NCBI RefSeq assembly: GCF_015207825.1
Contig: NZ_JADEWC010000026.1
Span: 1-51,776, forward strand
DNA length: 51,776 nucleotides
Reading direction: 5' to 3'
Source: Cyanobacterium stanieri LEGE 03274
Lineage (GTDB): Bacteria; Cyanobacteriota; Cyanobacteriia; Cyanobacteriales; Cyanobacteriaceae
The notes under the pieces are model-generated. The model was given only the letters and a program-made list of their open reading frames with translations, did no database searches and was not told where the DNA came from. How positions within the stretch are numbered: the first letter of the stretch is position 1; each line of letters begins with the position of its first letter. Below are positions 8,619-19,494 of this stretch, in pieces. The position numbers and the translations under genes were made by a program.

Positions 8619-11198
8619 ATGTTAAAACTGAACAAAATATTTTGCTCTCCCAAAATGGGGTTAATGATACTCCTCGGCGGTATATTATACGCCCCTGCCA
8701 CCATGGCTCAATCTTCTCAAGTAAAACTAGGAGTAGTGTTAAGTAGAGAAAACATTACACAATGGGAGCAAATCAGTTCTCGATTAAACGATTCTTCTAT
8801 CAATTACTGTGTCCTAGACACCAGACAATGGCAAAGTCCACAAGACTTACAATCATTAGATGTTTTATTCTTACCCAACGTTAATAACATCAACAACGCC
8901 CAAGCCAGTGCCTTAAAATCATGGGTAAATAACGGCGGAAAAGTGATCGCCTCAGGGCCTACGGGGGAATCATCCTCCGGGGAAGTCAAACAAACCTTAA
9001 GAGAAGTATTTGGCGCTTATTGGGCTTACCCTATCTCTCAGGCTTCTTCTTTGGTGTTAAACAATCCCGAAAATAATAAAAATATCCTAGCCTCCAATAG
9101 TCTCATCGGGGGAGTAATTGTCCCCACCAACTCAGATAATCAAACCAAAGCCTCTTGGTCCATGGATGGTAATCCCCCCGCCGTCATTAGCAACAATCAT
9201 TCCACTTTTTTGGGATGGCGTTGGGGTGTAGATAACATTAGTAATAGTGAATTTGACGTAGCATGGTTAACCAATATCCTCAACGGTTATGGGGTAAATA
9301 GTGTTCCTCCCTTTGCCTTAGGAGAAGTGTTGCCCTGTGAGCAATCCCCCAGACAACCTTTTAACCCCCCAAACCAGAACTCTCAACAAACCCCCCCCAG
9401 CAATCAAGTAGCGCAAAACAACCTATTTTCAGCTACCCGGTCTCAACCCCAAGACCGAATGATCAAAGAACTACAACAGTTAGTTCACCGAGTGCAAAAT
9501 ACCCTCATCAAAGCCGACTCCCAACAGGAAATCTATAAAACCTCCATGGCTCAAGTAGTCCAACAACTAAGCCAAGGTACAAATAAACAGAGAAGTTTAA
9601 TCCATAGCAATATTTTCGCCCACAACGCCATCAACCATGCCCAACAAATTATTCAAAACTTTCCCGAGTTAGCCAGTCAAGACTTCAACAACGCCCGACA
9701 AAACTGGTTAGACGCTAGACGTCGTCTTTGGGATAACTACCCTGTCGATCGCCACTTCGCCCAATCAGAAGTTAGAGGTATTTGGCTAGATCGAGGTACT
9801 ATCGTCAAAGCTAAATCTAAAGCAGATTTAGAACCATTATTTGATCGTTTTGCCCAAGCGGGAATTAATACGATCTTTTTTGAAACCGTCAACGCCAGTT
9901 ACCCCATCTACCCCAGCCGAGTAGCTCCCGAACAAAACCCCATGACGAGGGGATGGGATCCCCTTCAAGCAGCCATTGAACTCGCCCACGAAAGGGATAT
10001 GGAGTTACATGCCTGGGCTTGGATTTTTGCAGGGGCTAATGAAGGACATAATCGCCTTCTCAATTTACCTGATAATTACTTAGGGCCTGTGTTGAGTCGT
10101 AATCCTAGTTGGGTACTAAAAGACAAGGATGGACAAGCATTTAACCGCACCCCCGGATTTAAAAAGGCATTTATTGATCCGGCTAACCCCCAAGCCAAGG
10201 AATATTTACATCGACTTTTAGAAGAAATTGTCACTAACTATGATGTGGATGGCATTCAATATGACTATATTCGTTATCCGTTCCAAGATGGTACTACCCG
10301 ACAAAATTTCGGTTATACCCAAGTTAGTCGTCGTGCTTTTCAAAATGCCTATGGGGTAGATCCGCAAACCTTGACCCCTAGTTCTCCATTATGGTCCCAA
10401 TGGTTAGGTTTTCGCATTCGTCAAGTGGATAGTTTTGTCCAAGAATCCTCCCGTCGTCTAAAAGCTATCGATCCTGATGTAACTATTTCGGCGGCGGTAT
10501 TTCCCATGGATAGACAAGGGCGTTTAAATGTTTTACAACAAAACTGGGAGGAATGGATTCGTAATCAATCGGTGGATATGATGGTTTTAATGACCTATGC
10601 GCTTGATACGGGAAGTTTTGAGAGTCGTTTAGAGTCTTTGAATGATCCGAGTTTAAATAATAGCTCTAGTTTAATTATTCCTGGAATTCGTTTACTTAAT
10701 GTTCCCGATACCGAGGCTCTTGATCAAGTTCAATTATTGCGTAATTTACCAACCTCTGGTTTTGCTTTATTTGCGGCGGAAAATTTGGATTCTAATTTAG
10801 AAACTATTTTCCAAAAGACTCAGGGAGGAGATACGATGATTCCTCAATTTTTACCCCACCGTCAGCCTTTTAAGGTTGCCTCCCAACGTTATCAAGCCCT
10901 CGTGCAAGAGTGGAATTTTGTTTTGCTTAATGGTCAAATGGCGATCGCCTCTGGATACTTAGAAAACTGGGCAACTAATGCGGATAACCTCAATCAAGCC
11001 TTAGCAAAATTGGCAGAAAATCCGAGCCAAAGCAACCTGCGACAAGCTAAAAATAGCTTACAACGTTTTAAGGGGCAATTTTCTAACTACACAAGGGAAC
11101 ATGGCAACATACAACCCCTGCAGGTGGAATCATGGCAAAATCGCCTTGTTACCATTGAAAACCTTCTTAATTATGGGGAGAGAATGGAGCAAAATTAA
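8619..11198 (+). CDS. Secreted family-10-like glycosyl hydrolase (GHL10/DUF187 type)
   Basis: The 859-residue protein has a signal peptide (MLKLNKIFCSPKMGLMILLG, cleavage after ATMAQ) and an N-terminal amidotransferase-like domain (about 35-200) that includes DVLFLPN and NNGGKVIASGPTGE. A helical linker follows. The catalytic-type GHL10 TIM barrel spans about 383-700, starting VRGIWLDRGTIVK and including DVDGIQYDYIRYPF, which is highly typical. The C-terminal 120 residues are helical. GHL10 proteins are thought to act on peptidoglycan or other envelope glycans, but the exact substrate is unproven. The start at 8619 follows a purine-rich AGAAGAAG. The codon third base moves from C-rich in the 5' half to T/G-rich in the 3' half. 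Confidence 0.88.
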   Translation: MLKLNKIFCSPKMGLMILLGGILYAPATMAQSSQVKLGVVLSRENITQWEQISSRLNDSSINYCVLDTRQWQSPQDLQSLDVLFLPNVNNINNAQASALKSWVNNGGKVIASGPTGESSSGEVKQTLREVFGAYWAYPISQASSLVLNNPENNKNILASNSLIGGVIVPTNSDNQTKASWSMDGNPPAVISNNHSTFLGWRWGVDNISNSEFDVAWLTNILNGYGVNSVPPFALGEVLPCEQSPRQPFNPPNQNSQQTPPSNQVAQNNLFSATRSQPQDRMIKELQQLVHRVQNTLIKADSQQEIYKTSMAQVVQQLSQGTNKQRSLIHSNIFAHNAINHAQQIIQNFPELASQDFNNARQNWLDARRRLWDNYPVDRHFAQSEVRGIWLDRGTIVKAKSKADLEPLFDRFAQAGINTIFFETVNASYPIYPSRVAPEQNPMTRGWDPLQAAIELAHERDMELHAWAWIFAGANEGHNRLLNLPDNYLGPVLSRNPSWVLKDKDGQAFNRTPGFKKAFIDPANPQAKEYLHRLLEEIVTNYDVDGIQYDYIRYPFQDGTTRQNFGYTQVSRRAFQNAYGVDPQTLTPSSPLWSQWLGFRIRQVDSFVQESSRRLKAIDPDVTISAAVFPMDRQGRLNVLQQNWEEWIRNQSVDMMVLMTYALDTGSFESRLESLNDPSLNNSSSLIIPGIRLLNVPDTEALDQVQLLRNLPTSGFALFAAENLDSNLETIFQKTQGGDTMIPQFLPHRQPFKVASQRYQALVQEWNFVLLNGQMAIASGYLENWATNADNLNQALAKLAENPSQSNLRQAKNSLQRFKGQFSNYTREHGNIQPLQVESWQNRLVTIENLLNYGERMEQN

Positions 11199-11375
11199 AA
11201 TTTGGCGTTGGTGAATTAAGGTACAATTTTTAGTTTTGTTTGGCAATAGGCAATAGGGAATAGTAATAATAGTTTTAATACTATACATTTACTGTAATTC
11301 AATAATGGTTCATGCTCAAAATCAGTGATGCCTAAAATTTTAGATGTTGGAGAGTTTGAGTAAATACAGGTTTTA

Positions 11376-11819
11376 TCAACGGTTAACTACTCTTAGGGTA
11401 AAGGGATATTGATTTCCCCCCGACTCTCCTACATAAATTGAATATTGCCCCGGCGCCCATACTCCTCCCATGTGGGGTAGTTTTCCTGTGGCGGTATCCC
11501 CTAAAATACAGGTGCGATCGCCCCTATCTGGCCCAACAATTAATAAAGTGGGCTTACCCTGACTAGCTTCAACCTGAAGATGTAGGGAAAAATTTTGTTC
11601 CCTCAAATTAATCACATGGTGAGGATTTTCTCTAATATATCCACAATCACCACTATTCACACTTCCGCCCATATTGCCAGTGATTTCCCTATTCAAACTT
11701 TGGGCAACGGCCATCGGGGCAAAAAAATAAGCCCATAAGAGTAACATTGAAAAAGCCCGTAAGGTTGAAAAATTACTCTTATTACCCCCAGAAGCAAATA
11801 GAAAAATTTTGTGATTCAT
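11376..11819 (-). CDS. Small secreted protein of unknown function
   Basis: This 147-residue protein has a late hydrophobic signal segment (AFSMLLLWAYFFAPMAVAQS). The 110-residue mature part is rich in Gly and has two cysteines (SGDCGYI and RTCILGD). The pattern of short hydrophobic strands ending GVWAPGQYSIYVGES suggests a small beta-sandwich like the pre-peptidase C-terminal (PPC) domains found in cyanobacterial secreted proteins. It has no catalytic motif that I recognise. It is convergent with the glycosidase gene and divergent from sufE. Confidence 0.75.
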   Translation of the reverse strand: MNHKIFLFASGGNKSNFSTLRAFSMLLLWAYFFAPMAVAQSLNREITGNMGGSVNSGDCGYIRENPHHVINLREQNFSLHLQVEASQGKPTLLIVGPDRGDRTCILGDTATGKLPHMGGVWAPGQYSIYVGESGGNQYPFTLRVVNR

Positions 11820-11902
11820 TTTAGTTCGTCTTTTTTTTTCCTGTCTTCTATCCTAGACTAGAAAGTATAGTTAAATGTTCTCCATATTTACAATTCGATA
11901 AA

Positions 11903-12331
11903 ATGGCTTCAAACTCTACCACAAGACCTGAAAAATTAGATAAAATCGTCCAAAAGTTCAAACGCAGGGAAAATCCTAAACAAAAATATGAACAGTTGCT
12001 ATGGTATGCCAAAAAGTTAGAACCATTACCAGATAATGATAAAACCGCAGAAAATAAGGTTTCTGGTTGTGTATCTCAAGTTTATATTATCTCTAAGGTC
12101 ACAGATGGTCAAATTTTTTATCAAGGAGATTCTGACGCTCAATTGGTAAAAGGATTAGTTGCTTTCTTGATTGAGTCTTTGAATGGTTTAACCCCCCAAG
12201 AAATTATCTCCATTGAGCCTGATTTTATCGAAGAAACTGGACTACAAGCGAGTTTAACTCCTTCCCGTGCTAATGGTTTTCTCAATATTTTTAAAAAGAT
12301 GCAACAGTTAGCCCTTGTTTCTCTGGCTTAA
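11903..12331 (+). CDS. sufE: SufE-family cysteine desulfuration protein
   Basis: SufE accepts persulfide sulfur from the cysteine desulfurase SufS and passes it to the SufBCD scaffold for Fe-S cluster assembly. The 142-residue sequence has the conserved sulfur-accepting Cys56 in KVSGCVSQVY and the downstream family motif DSDAQLVKGLVAFLI. The length is standard. The other suf genes are not nearby, which is usual for cyanobacteria. It converges with the ABC exporter gene across a 45-bp gap that contains a palindrome. Confidence 0.95.
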   Translation: MASNSTTRPEKLDKIVQKFKRRENPKQKYEQLLWYAKKLEPLPDNDKTAENKVSGCVSQVYIISKVTDGQIFYQGDSDAQLVKGLVAFLIESLNGLTPQEIISIEPDFIEETGLQASLTPSRANGFLNIFKKMQQLALVSLA

Positions 12332-12352
12332 GGGATATTCCCCGACAAGATT

Positions 12353-12372
12353 GCCTCGTAATCCATTGCGAG
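12353..12372. repeat. Single palindrome of the dispersed repeat family, between convergent genes
   Basis: CCTCG and CGAGG arms enclose TAATCCATTG. The arrangement is that of hairpin 2 of the dispersed family, but the stem pairs are changed in a compensating way. Its position between convergent stop codons would suit a bidirectional transcription barrier, although it lacks a T-tract. Confidence 0.55.
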
Positions 12373-12376
12373 GTTA

Positions 12377-14113
12377 TTAGTCTTCATAAAACTGCTGGGC
12401 GTGAAAACGGGCATATCGTCCATTTTGTTCCAATAATTGCTCGTGATTACCTGATTCGATAATTTTACCTTTATCTAATACTAAGATGCGATCTGCTCTT
12501 CTGACGGTGGCTAGACGGTGGGCAATAACAAACACGGTGCGCTCTTGCATAATTCTTTCTAAGGCTTCTTGTACAAGGGCTTCGGATTCCGAGTCTAGGG
12601 CAGAGGTGGCTTCATCGAGAATGAGAATGGGGGGATCTAAAAACATGGCTCGGGCGATCGCAATGCGCTGTCTTTGTCCTCCCGATAGGCTAATGCCCCT
12701 TTCTCCCACATAACTATAATAACCTTGGGTTAAGTCCCGGACAAAACGATCTGCATTGGCAATTATCGCCGCTCTTTCTACTAATTCTATATCAAAATTA
12801 GTTTGACCAAAAGCAATATTATCGGCAATAGTACCAGAAAATAAATTAGTTTCTTGGGGTACAATTCCAATTTGTTTTCTAAGACTTTTAATGCTGAAAT
12901 CTTTGATATTAATACCATCAATTAAAATTTCTCCTTCCGTTACATCATAAAAGCGAGGTAACAAATTTACCATGGTACTCTTACCAGCTCCAGAAGTACC
13001 CACAAGGGCGATCGTTTCTCCTTTTTTAACGGACAAATTAATATTATTTAAAACCAATTTATCATCATTATAAGTAAAACTAACATTACGATATTCCACC
13101 AACCCCGTCGCCTTTTCAAGAATGACAGAATCTTCTTTTTCTACTACTAAAGGTTGCAAATTTAACAACTCAAAAATACGCTCCACAGAAGCCTCCCCCT
13201 GCTTAAACTCATTATAATTATTCGTAGTAATAGAAATAGGATCAATTAACAAAGCCACCGCTGCAATGTAGCTCACAAAATCAGTACCCGTCATATTACC
13301 CTGAGAAATTTGCCAACCCCCAAGGAAGAATAACAAAATGACACTCATCGCCTCCAAAAAACCCACTACCACAAATTGCAGAGCCTTAATTCTTTCCGCT
13401 GCAAACTTACTTTTTCGATTATTTTCTGCTTCAATACCAAAACGATTTATTTCATATTCTTCTGCCGCAAAAGCCTGTACTAATCTAATGCCACCAAAAA
13501 CCTCGGTAATTAATGCTGATAAATTAGAAATACGATTTTGACTTTTTCTCGTCAAATCCAATAACCTTGAACCAAAAGCACCTATCAATAAAGCCATTAA
13601 AGGAGCAACAATTAAAGTAGAAATAGTTAACTGCCAATTAACGTAAATCATGTACCCTAAAACCGCAATTAATTGCAGAATACTAGGTAAAAATTGCTGA
13701 AATATCTTATTAACAACTTCTCCTATTTTGTCCACATCTTCAGTGAGACGATAGGATAAATCTCCCGTTTTCGCTGACTCAAAATAACTGAGACTTAATT
13801 TTTGTAAATGTCCATAAACTAATTTACGTAAATCGAGAGCTATATATAAGGCCGCCTTTGCCATGAGAGTATCTTGCCCATACTGCACCACCCCTCGAAT
13901 AAAAAATATAATTGCCGATAATCCAGCTAAAGAAACAATAGAATTTAAATCCCCTTGTCCAATAAAACCCGCCATTTCCCCTGCTAACCAAGCCAAAATA
14001 GGCCAAAAAATTGTAAATCCGATGGTGCAAAATAATGCTCCCATGATAGTTTTCAACTGGGGGCGAATATAGGGAATTAGTTGCCAGTAGATGGATTTAG
14101 TTTGTTTTTCCAA
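12377..14113 (-). CDS. ABC exporter half-transporter (MsbA/LmrA-like, TMD-NBD)
   Basis: This 578-residue protein fuses an exporter-type membrane domain (six helices, about 15-310) to an ATPase domain. The latter carries Walker A GTSGAGKST near residue 370, Q-loop GIVPQETNLFSG, signature LSGGQRQRIAIARA near 475, Walker B ILILDEATSALDSES and H-loop IAHRLAT. It should work as a homodimer in the inner membrane exporting a lipid or hydrophobic compound. Several cyanobacterial paralogues exist and the substrate cannot be read from the sequence. It is a single gene with no permease or adaptor partner nearby. Confidence 0.92.
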   Translation of the reverse strand: MEKQTKSIYWQLIPYIRPQLKTIMGALFCTIGFTIFWPILAWLAGEMAGFIGQGDLNSIVSLAGLSAIIFFIRGVVQYGQDTLMAKAALYIALDLRKLVYGHLQKLSLSYFESAKTGDLSYRLTEDVDKIGEVVNKIFQQFLPSILQLIAVLGYMIYVNWQLTISTLIVAPLMALLIGAFGSRLLDLTRKSQNRISNLSALITEVFGGIRLVQAFAAEEYEINRFGIEAENNRKSKFAAERIKALQFVVVGFLEAMSVILLFFLGGWQISQGNMTGTDFVSYIAAVALLIDPISITTNNYNEFKQGEASVERIFELLNLQPLVVEKEDSVILEKATGLVEYRNVSFTYNDDKLVLNNINLSVKKGETIALVGTSGAGKSTMVNLLPRFYDVTEGEILIDGINIKDFSIKSLRKQIGIVPQETNLFSGTIADNIAFGQTNFDIELVERAAIIANADRFVRDLTQGYYSYVGERGISLSGGQRQRIAIARAMFLDPPILILDEATSALDSESEALVQEALERIMQERTVFVIAHRLATVRRADRILVLDKGKIIESGNHEQLLEQNGRYARFHAQQFYED

Positions 14114-14324
14114 GGTGGTAGATTGAAATAGACTGTTTGAAGTTTACCTGAAAATGAACCTTTTTGATGGCTTGTAAACTAAGAAAAATTGTTTTTAATC
14201 TATTTTCTTTTTTATTTTTTTAGCTAATTTTGTTTTTCCTTCCCGAAGGTAAGTTAAAATAAAAGTTAATATTTGTAACAAACCTTAAAAACCCTTATCA
14301 AAAAGTAATCTTTCGTTAGAAACT

Positions 14325-15131
14325 ATGCACAGTCGTCTTCTTAATAAAATATTCGTATCTTTAACCATTTGCTTATTAACATTAACAACGTGGTTATTTA
14401 ATCCTCAACCAGCCCAAGCCGTTAACAATCCTGAATTGCTACCTAGTGAAGTTACCCCCGTGGTAGATTTAGCAAATTACTTGCCAGATTTGCAGGAACA
14501 ATATTTAATCGAAGAGTTTGATAAATTTGAGCAGGAGACGGGATGGAAGTTAAGGGTATTAACTCAATATGATCAATCTCCGGGTAGGGCGGTAATTAAG
14601 TTTTGGAATTTGGATGAACAGAGTATTTTATTAGTGGCCGATGGCAGGGGGGGTAATTTGTTGGCTTTTAGTGTGGGGGATGATGTTTATCCTTTGTTAC
14701 CTCGTACTTTTTGGATTGAATTGCAAACTCGCTTTGGTAATATGTATTATGTTCGTGAAAATGGGGAAAATAATTCCATTGTGACGGCTATGGATACGGT
14801 GGAAACTTGCTTAAAGGATGGTGGTTGTTTGGTTGTACCTGGGTTACCTCAAGAACAATGGATTTTAACATTAATTACTTCTGTGGTGGGGGGTGTTATT
14901 TTTGGTTTGGCTGCTTTACCCCGTAAGGAAGGACAGGTTTTTGCTTGGCAGTGGGTTTTAATTATTTCTCCTTTGTGGGGAATTTTATTTATTGCTTTTG
15001 GTATGGGCCCTGTGGTAACTCGTACTACGGAATGGTTACCTTTATTTCGTAATGTAATTGGTTTTATTTTGGGGGCGTTGGTGGCATATTTTTCGCCTTT
15101 GCTTAATCAGCAATCTCCTTCTGAAACTTAG
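14325..15131 (+). CDS. psb32: TPM-domain protein, Psb32-like
   Basis: The 268-residue protein has a signal peptide (cleavage near PAQAVNN), a lumenal TPM (DUF477) domain at about 45-170 and two C-terminal transmembrane helices (about 183-205 and 212-255). This matches cyanobacterial Psb32, which is associated with protection and repair of photosystem II; the plant relative TLP18.3 acts in PSII repair. Two cysteines in TCLKDGGCLVV lie between the TPM domain and the first helix. The gene is monocistronic and its stop is 146 bp from the convergent sqdB stop. The symbol is given on domain architecture and cyanobacterial context. Confidence 0.85.
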   Translation: MHSRLLNKIFVSLTICLLTLTTWLFNPQPAQAVNNPELLPSEVTPVVDLANYLPDLQEQYLIEEFDKFEQETGWKLRVLTQYDQSPGRAVIKFWNLDEQSILLVADGRGGNLLAFSVGDDVYPLLPRTFWIELQTRFGNMYYVRENGENNSIVTAMDTVETCLKDGGCLVVPGLPQEQWILTLITSVVGGVIFGLAALPRKEGQVFAWQWVLIISPLWGILFIAFGMGPVVTRTTEWLPLFRNVIGFILGALVAYFSPLLNQQSPSET

Positions 15132-15215
15132 TCTTTTGGGTTTAAGTAATTAAAAGGAATTAGTATTATTGTGTCTTCTTTCTTCTGTGTGGAGAGGGAA
15201 GATTTTTTATTTTCT

Positions 15216-15250
15216 AAAAAAAATAAGGGCTGAAGATTATTCAACCCCTA
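15216..15250 (-). terminator. Rho-independent terminator of sqdB
   Basis: Read on the minus strand, AGGGGTTGAA pairs with TTCAGCCCT (one G-U pair) around a five-base loop and is followed by eight T residues after TA. It lies 27 bp past the sqdB stop. Confidence 0.75.
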
Positions 15251-15277
15251 AATTAGATAAATGAGCTTAAAATCTGA

Positions 15278-16456
<1,179 letters not shown>

Positions 16457-16581
16457 TTAGGTTAATTTACCAATTATTGGTACTCAAAAGATCATTGAAT
16501 ATGACTTTTTTTTGGTTAAAGTCCAATTTATCACTAAATCTTCGCTTCTATTATTGTAGATGTGTTGGTTAATACATTAAA

Positions 16582-16625
16582 AAGGGAACAGGGAACGGGG
16601 AAAAGGGAACGGGGAAAAGGGAAAC
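16582..16625. repeat. G/A-rich tandem run (GGGAACG/GGGAAAA units)
   Basis: About six imperfect units of seven bases (AGGGAAC, GGGGAAA) occur in a row. They resemble the short tandemly repeated heptamers of cyanobacterial intergenic DNA. Confidence 0.75.
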
Positions 16626-16741
16626 GGTTATAATATTGAGAAGTCTTAGTTTTTAGTGTAATTCAACTAGATTTCATAGCATAATTAAGCAATGCCATAT
16701 ATTTTTATGACCAAAACCATTGATTATTAAAAATAATACCA

Positions 16742-16799
16742 CCATTGCCTATTGCCTATTGCCTATTGCCTGTTGCCCATTGTCCATTGCCCATTGCTC
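16742..16799. repeat. Heptamer tandem run (TATTGCC-like units)
   Basis: Eight units of ATTGCCT, ATTGCCC or ATTGTCC form follow each other. This is the same class of heptamer repeat found in shorter runs elsewhere in the window. Confidence 0.85.
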
Positions 16800-16898
16800 A
16801 ACCCAAACAACAAATCATATACAGTTCACCTAACGCCATTACTTGATAAAATTGAGCTAATAATCAATTGCATTAATTAAGAGGGATCAACGGAAATC

Positions 16899-19082
16899 AT
16901 GACAAATTCCCCGTTCTATCAAGGAATACAGTACTTTAAAGAAGACTTACCCCATTTTGCTGAATATGGCACACAAAGTGCGATCGCACAGGATCAAACC
17001 GCCATCGCCTCTGCCACCGACAAAAAAGCAGTATATCAAACCCTCCTCGCCGCTGATGCCTTACGTTACCTAACCCTACACATCACCGCCACCAAACAAT
17101 CAGGACATCCGGGGGGTTTTGCCAGTATCGCCGATGCGATCGCAGCCTTGGTCATGTTAGGACATAAAAACATTATTACCGAAGTAGGACACCACGCCCC
17201 TGGGTTTTACAGCACCGTTTTTCTTGACCAATCCCTTGAAAAAATGGGTATCTACACCGTAGAAGACATGGGCAACCGATTTAGGGAAATGCACGGACTT
17301 CTTGGACACCTTTCAGGACAAATCCCCGGACTCCTCAACCCCGCAGGCCCCCTCGGACAAGGCCAACACTTCGCCATGGCAGGGGCAAAACTCCACCCCG
17401 GCACTCTTTTCCCTGTTACCATCGGTGATGGCGGATTAGGAGAACCTTATATCATGAGTAGCTTTGGACACTTCAACACCGCTTATCCCCAAGCCACCAA
17501 CTTTTTACCCATTCTCGTATGGAATGGATATTCCCAAGAGCATCATAGTATGGTATCCACCAAAACCAACCAAGAAATGATCGCCTATTGGCAAGGCAAC
17601 GGCTTCCAAGAAGTCATCCTCGTCAACGCCAAAGACTACGATGACAGCAACCAACCAGGGGAATATGTAGATAGTACCAAATTTTCTTTTGCTAAAAGGC
17701 TCGAATTTACCCAAGCCGTTTTAGAAGCCACCGACAAAGCCGCCAAATCCTCCCTCGGTGGTAAACTAACTGTCCTCATCGTCAAACAGCTAAAGGGCGC
17801 TGGAGTCCACAAAACTGGTTCAAAATCCCATAACCTTTACCCTGGAGATAGCCTAGATAAAGATTATATCGCCTCCGCCCTCCAAGAAAGAGCCTTATCC
17901 AAAGAGGCTTGGGAATTAGTGCGCAGTAACTTCTCCCGTGCCAATGGAGGCCCTAACGTTGAAGTGGCAGTTACCGAGAAAGAATTACCCCTCCCCGACT
18001 TAGGCACATTACCCCTCACTGAATATCCTGTGGGTGGAGATAAAAAAGTAGCAACCACCGCCATGGGTGAATTAGTTGTCCATGTGGGTAAACAAGATCC
18101 TAATTTTATCGTTACCAACGCCGACGGTAACGCCGCTTCGGGTATTAATAACATCAACATCGGTTTAAAAATCCTCCACCCCACCACCGACGAAACCTAC
18201 TTCCAACAACCCCAAGGGCAGGTTTATGAGCCTTTGAGTGAGGATGCCTGTGCAGGTTTAGCAGTAGGACAGGCTTTATTTGGAGCGCGTAGCCTTTGGT
18301 GTTCATACGAATCTTTTGCCATCAACGGCTTACCCATCTGGCAAACCGTTACCCAAGCCATGGCGGAATTAAGAAGGGAAACCCCCTCCACCATTACCCT
18401 CTTTACCGCAGGAGCATTGGAACAAGGGCGCAACGGTTGGACACACCAACGCCCCGAGGTGGAAAATTACTTCGCAGGAATGATGCGTAACGGCAATGTA
18501 TTTCCCCTCTTTCCCTGTGATGCCAACAGTACCCAAGCCTGCTATGAATGGGCGTTAAATACCAAAAATAAGGGCATTACCATCACTGTTAGTAAGTCTC
18601 CTTTACCCATTCTCACCACCTTTGATCAAACAAAAGAAGCCTTGGAAAAAGGCGGGGTAATTCTCCATGAATCTGAGGGAAGTAAAAAGGTTGTTTTTGC
18701 GGTTATCGGTGATATGACCTTAATTCCTGTGTTTGAAGCGGCTAAAGCCTTAGAAGCCGAAGGAATCGGGGTGCGTATCGTTTCTGTAATCAATCCCCGT
18801 CGCTTATATCGTCCTACGGATGTGGCATGGGAAACCTGTACCGCTAAGGATGGTAATTTCCTTGATGATGCTGGTTTTGAGGCTCTCTTTGGAGGTGATG
18901 CTTTAATTGGTGTAACGGGTGGTACTAGCGGAATGTTAGAGCCTATCATGTTACGCAGTAATGTTAAACGGGATACCTTTGCTTGGAAACGGGGAGAAAC
19001 CACCGCCAGCGCTGGAGAGTTGATGGCGTTTAATGGTTTAACGGCTGATGCTTTAAGTGCTAGGGCAAAAGGTTTATTGTAG
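16899..19082 (+). CDS. Transketolase-superfamily ThDP enzyme, divergent phosphoketolase-like (Sll0529 type)
   Basis: This 727-residue protein belongs to the thiamine-diphosphate transketolase/phosphoketolase superfamily. The N-terminal half has transketolase-like motifs (SGHPGG with His70, GPLGQG) and the ThDP motif beginning GDGG at 176 and running to VWNGYS, which resembles the LNGYK of phosphoketolases. The C-terminal half is phosphoketolase-like (LWCSYESF, NGWTHQRPEVENY, CDANSTQACYEWAL). It is shorter than standard phosphoketolases (about 800 residues) and longer than transketolases (about 670). It matches the second, poorly understood cyanobacterial class that I associate with Synechocystis Sll0529, proposed as phosphoketolase 2. 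Conversion of xylulose- or fructose-phosphate to acetyl-phosphate is therefore possible but not shown. It has its own terminator. Confidence 0.82.
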   Translation: MTNSPFYQGIQYFKEDLPHFAEYGTQSAIAQDQTAIASATDKKAVYQTLLAADALRYLTLHITATKQSGHPGGFASIADAIAALVMLGHKNIITEVGHHAPGFYSTVFLDQSLEKMGIYTVEDMGNRFREMHGLLGHLSGQIPGLLNPAGPLGQGQHFAMAGAKLHPGTLFPVTIGDGGLGEPYIMSSFGHFNTAYPQATNFLPILVWNGYSQEHHSMVSTKTNQEMIAYWQGNGFQEVILVNAKDYDDSNQPGEYVDSTKFSFAKRLEFTQAVLEATDKAAKSSLGGKLTVLIVKQLKGAGVHKTGSKSHNLYPGDSLDKDYIASALQERALSKEAWELVRSNFSRANGGPNVEVAVTEKELPLPDLGTLPLTEYPVGGDKKVATTAMGELVVHVGKQDPNFIVTNADGNAASGINNINIGLKILHPTTDETYFQQPQGQVYEPLSEDACAGLAVGQALFGARSLWCSYESFAINGLPIWQTVTQAMAELRRETPSTITLFTAGALEQGRNGWTHQRPEVENYFAGMMRNGNVFPLFPCDANSTQACYEWALNTKNKGITITVSKSPLPILTTFDQTKEALEKGGVILHESEGSKKVVFAVIGDMTLIPVFEAAKALEAEGIGVRIVSVINPRRLYRPTDVAWETCTAKDGNFLDDAGFEALFGGDALIGVTGGTSGMLEPIMLRSNVKRDTFAWKRGETTASAGELMAFNGLTADALSARAKGLL

Positions 19083-19092
19083 TTTTTTCTGG

Positions 19093-19113
19093 GGTGGGCA
19101 ATGCCCACCTTTT
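19093..19113 (+). terminator. Rho-independent terminator
   Basis: GGTGGGC pairs perfectly with GCCCACC around an AAT loop, followed by TTTTG. It lies 10 bp past the stop of the phosphoketolase-like gene. Confidence 0.85.
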
Positions 19114-19214
19114 GTATTAAATTAAAATAATTGTTTAATGGAAAATTGTCCTAAATATCTCTCTCCTCAACTAATATTAAGTTCGCTAAATTAGTGATAG
19201 ATAGATTGTGTCTT

Positions 19215-19278
19215 GATAACCTCACCGTGTAATGAATTACAAGGCTAACGGTAATTCGTTCAATAAATTGAACTAAGA
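19215..19278 (-). repeat. Two-hairpin dispersed repeat, copy 2
   Basis: It contains the GTTCAATAAATTGAAC palindrome and a second palindrome read CCGTGTAATGAATTACAAGG on the plus strand, in which one of the five outer stem pairs is broken. Confidence 0.7.
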
Positions 19279-19494
19279 TATTGATATTGTTGATTTGTAA
19301 GTGATCAAGGGGACTTGATATAACACAACCTTTGTTTGAGATAACATTTTCTGGTAAAGGCAGGAAATAGGCAACAGGAAACATTAATCAAGTTTTAGGG
19401 TGTGGAAAAATAATACTTTCATCTTATCCTGAATCAGATTAACAAACTTTTTTTATCAATTATTGTTAATTATCAATTTTTTGGTTGAGTCGCT

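Larger units (their letters stand above)
19083..19494. other. 412-bp gap before recJ
   Basis: It holds the terminator of the upstream gene (19093-19113), one two-hairpin repeat (19215-19278) and otherwise AT-rich sequence with no credible gene. Confidence 0.65.
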
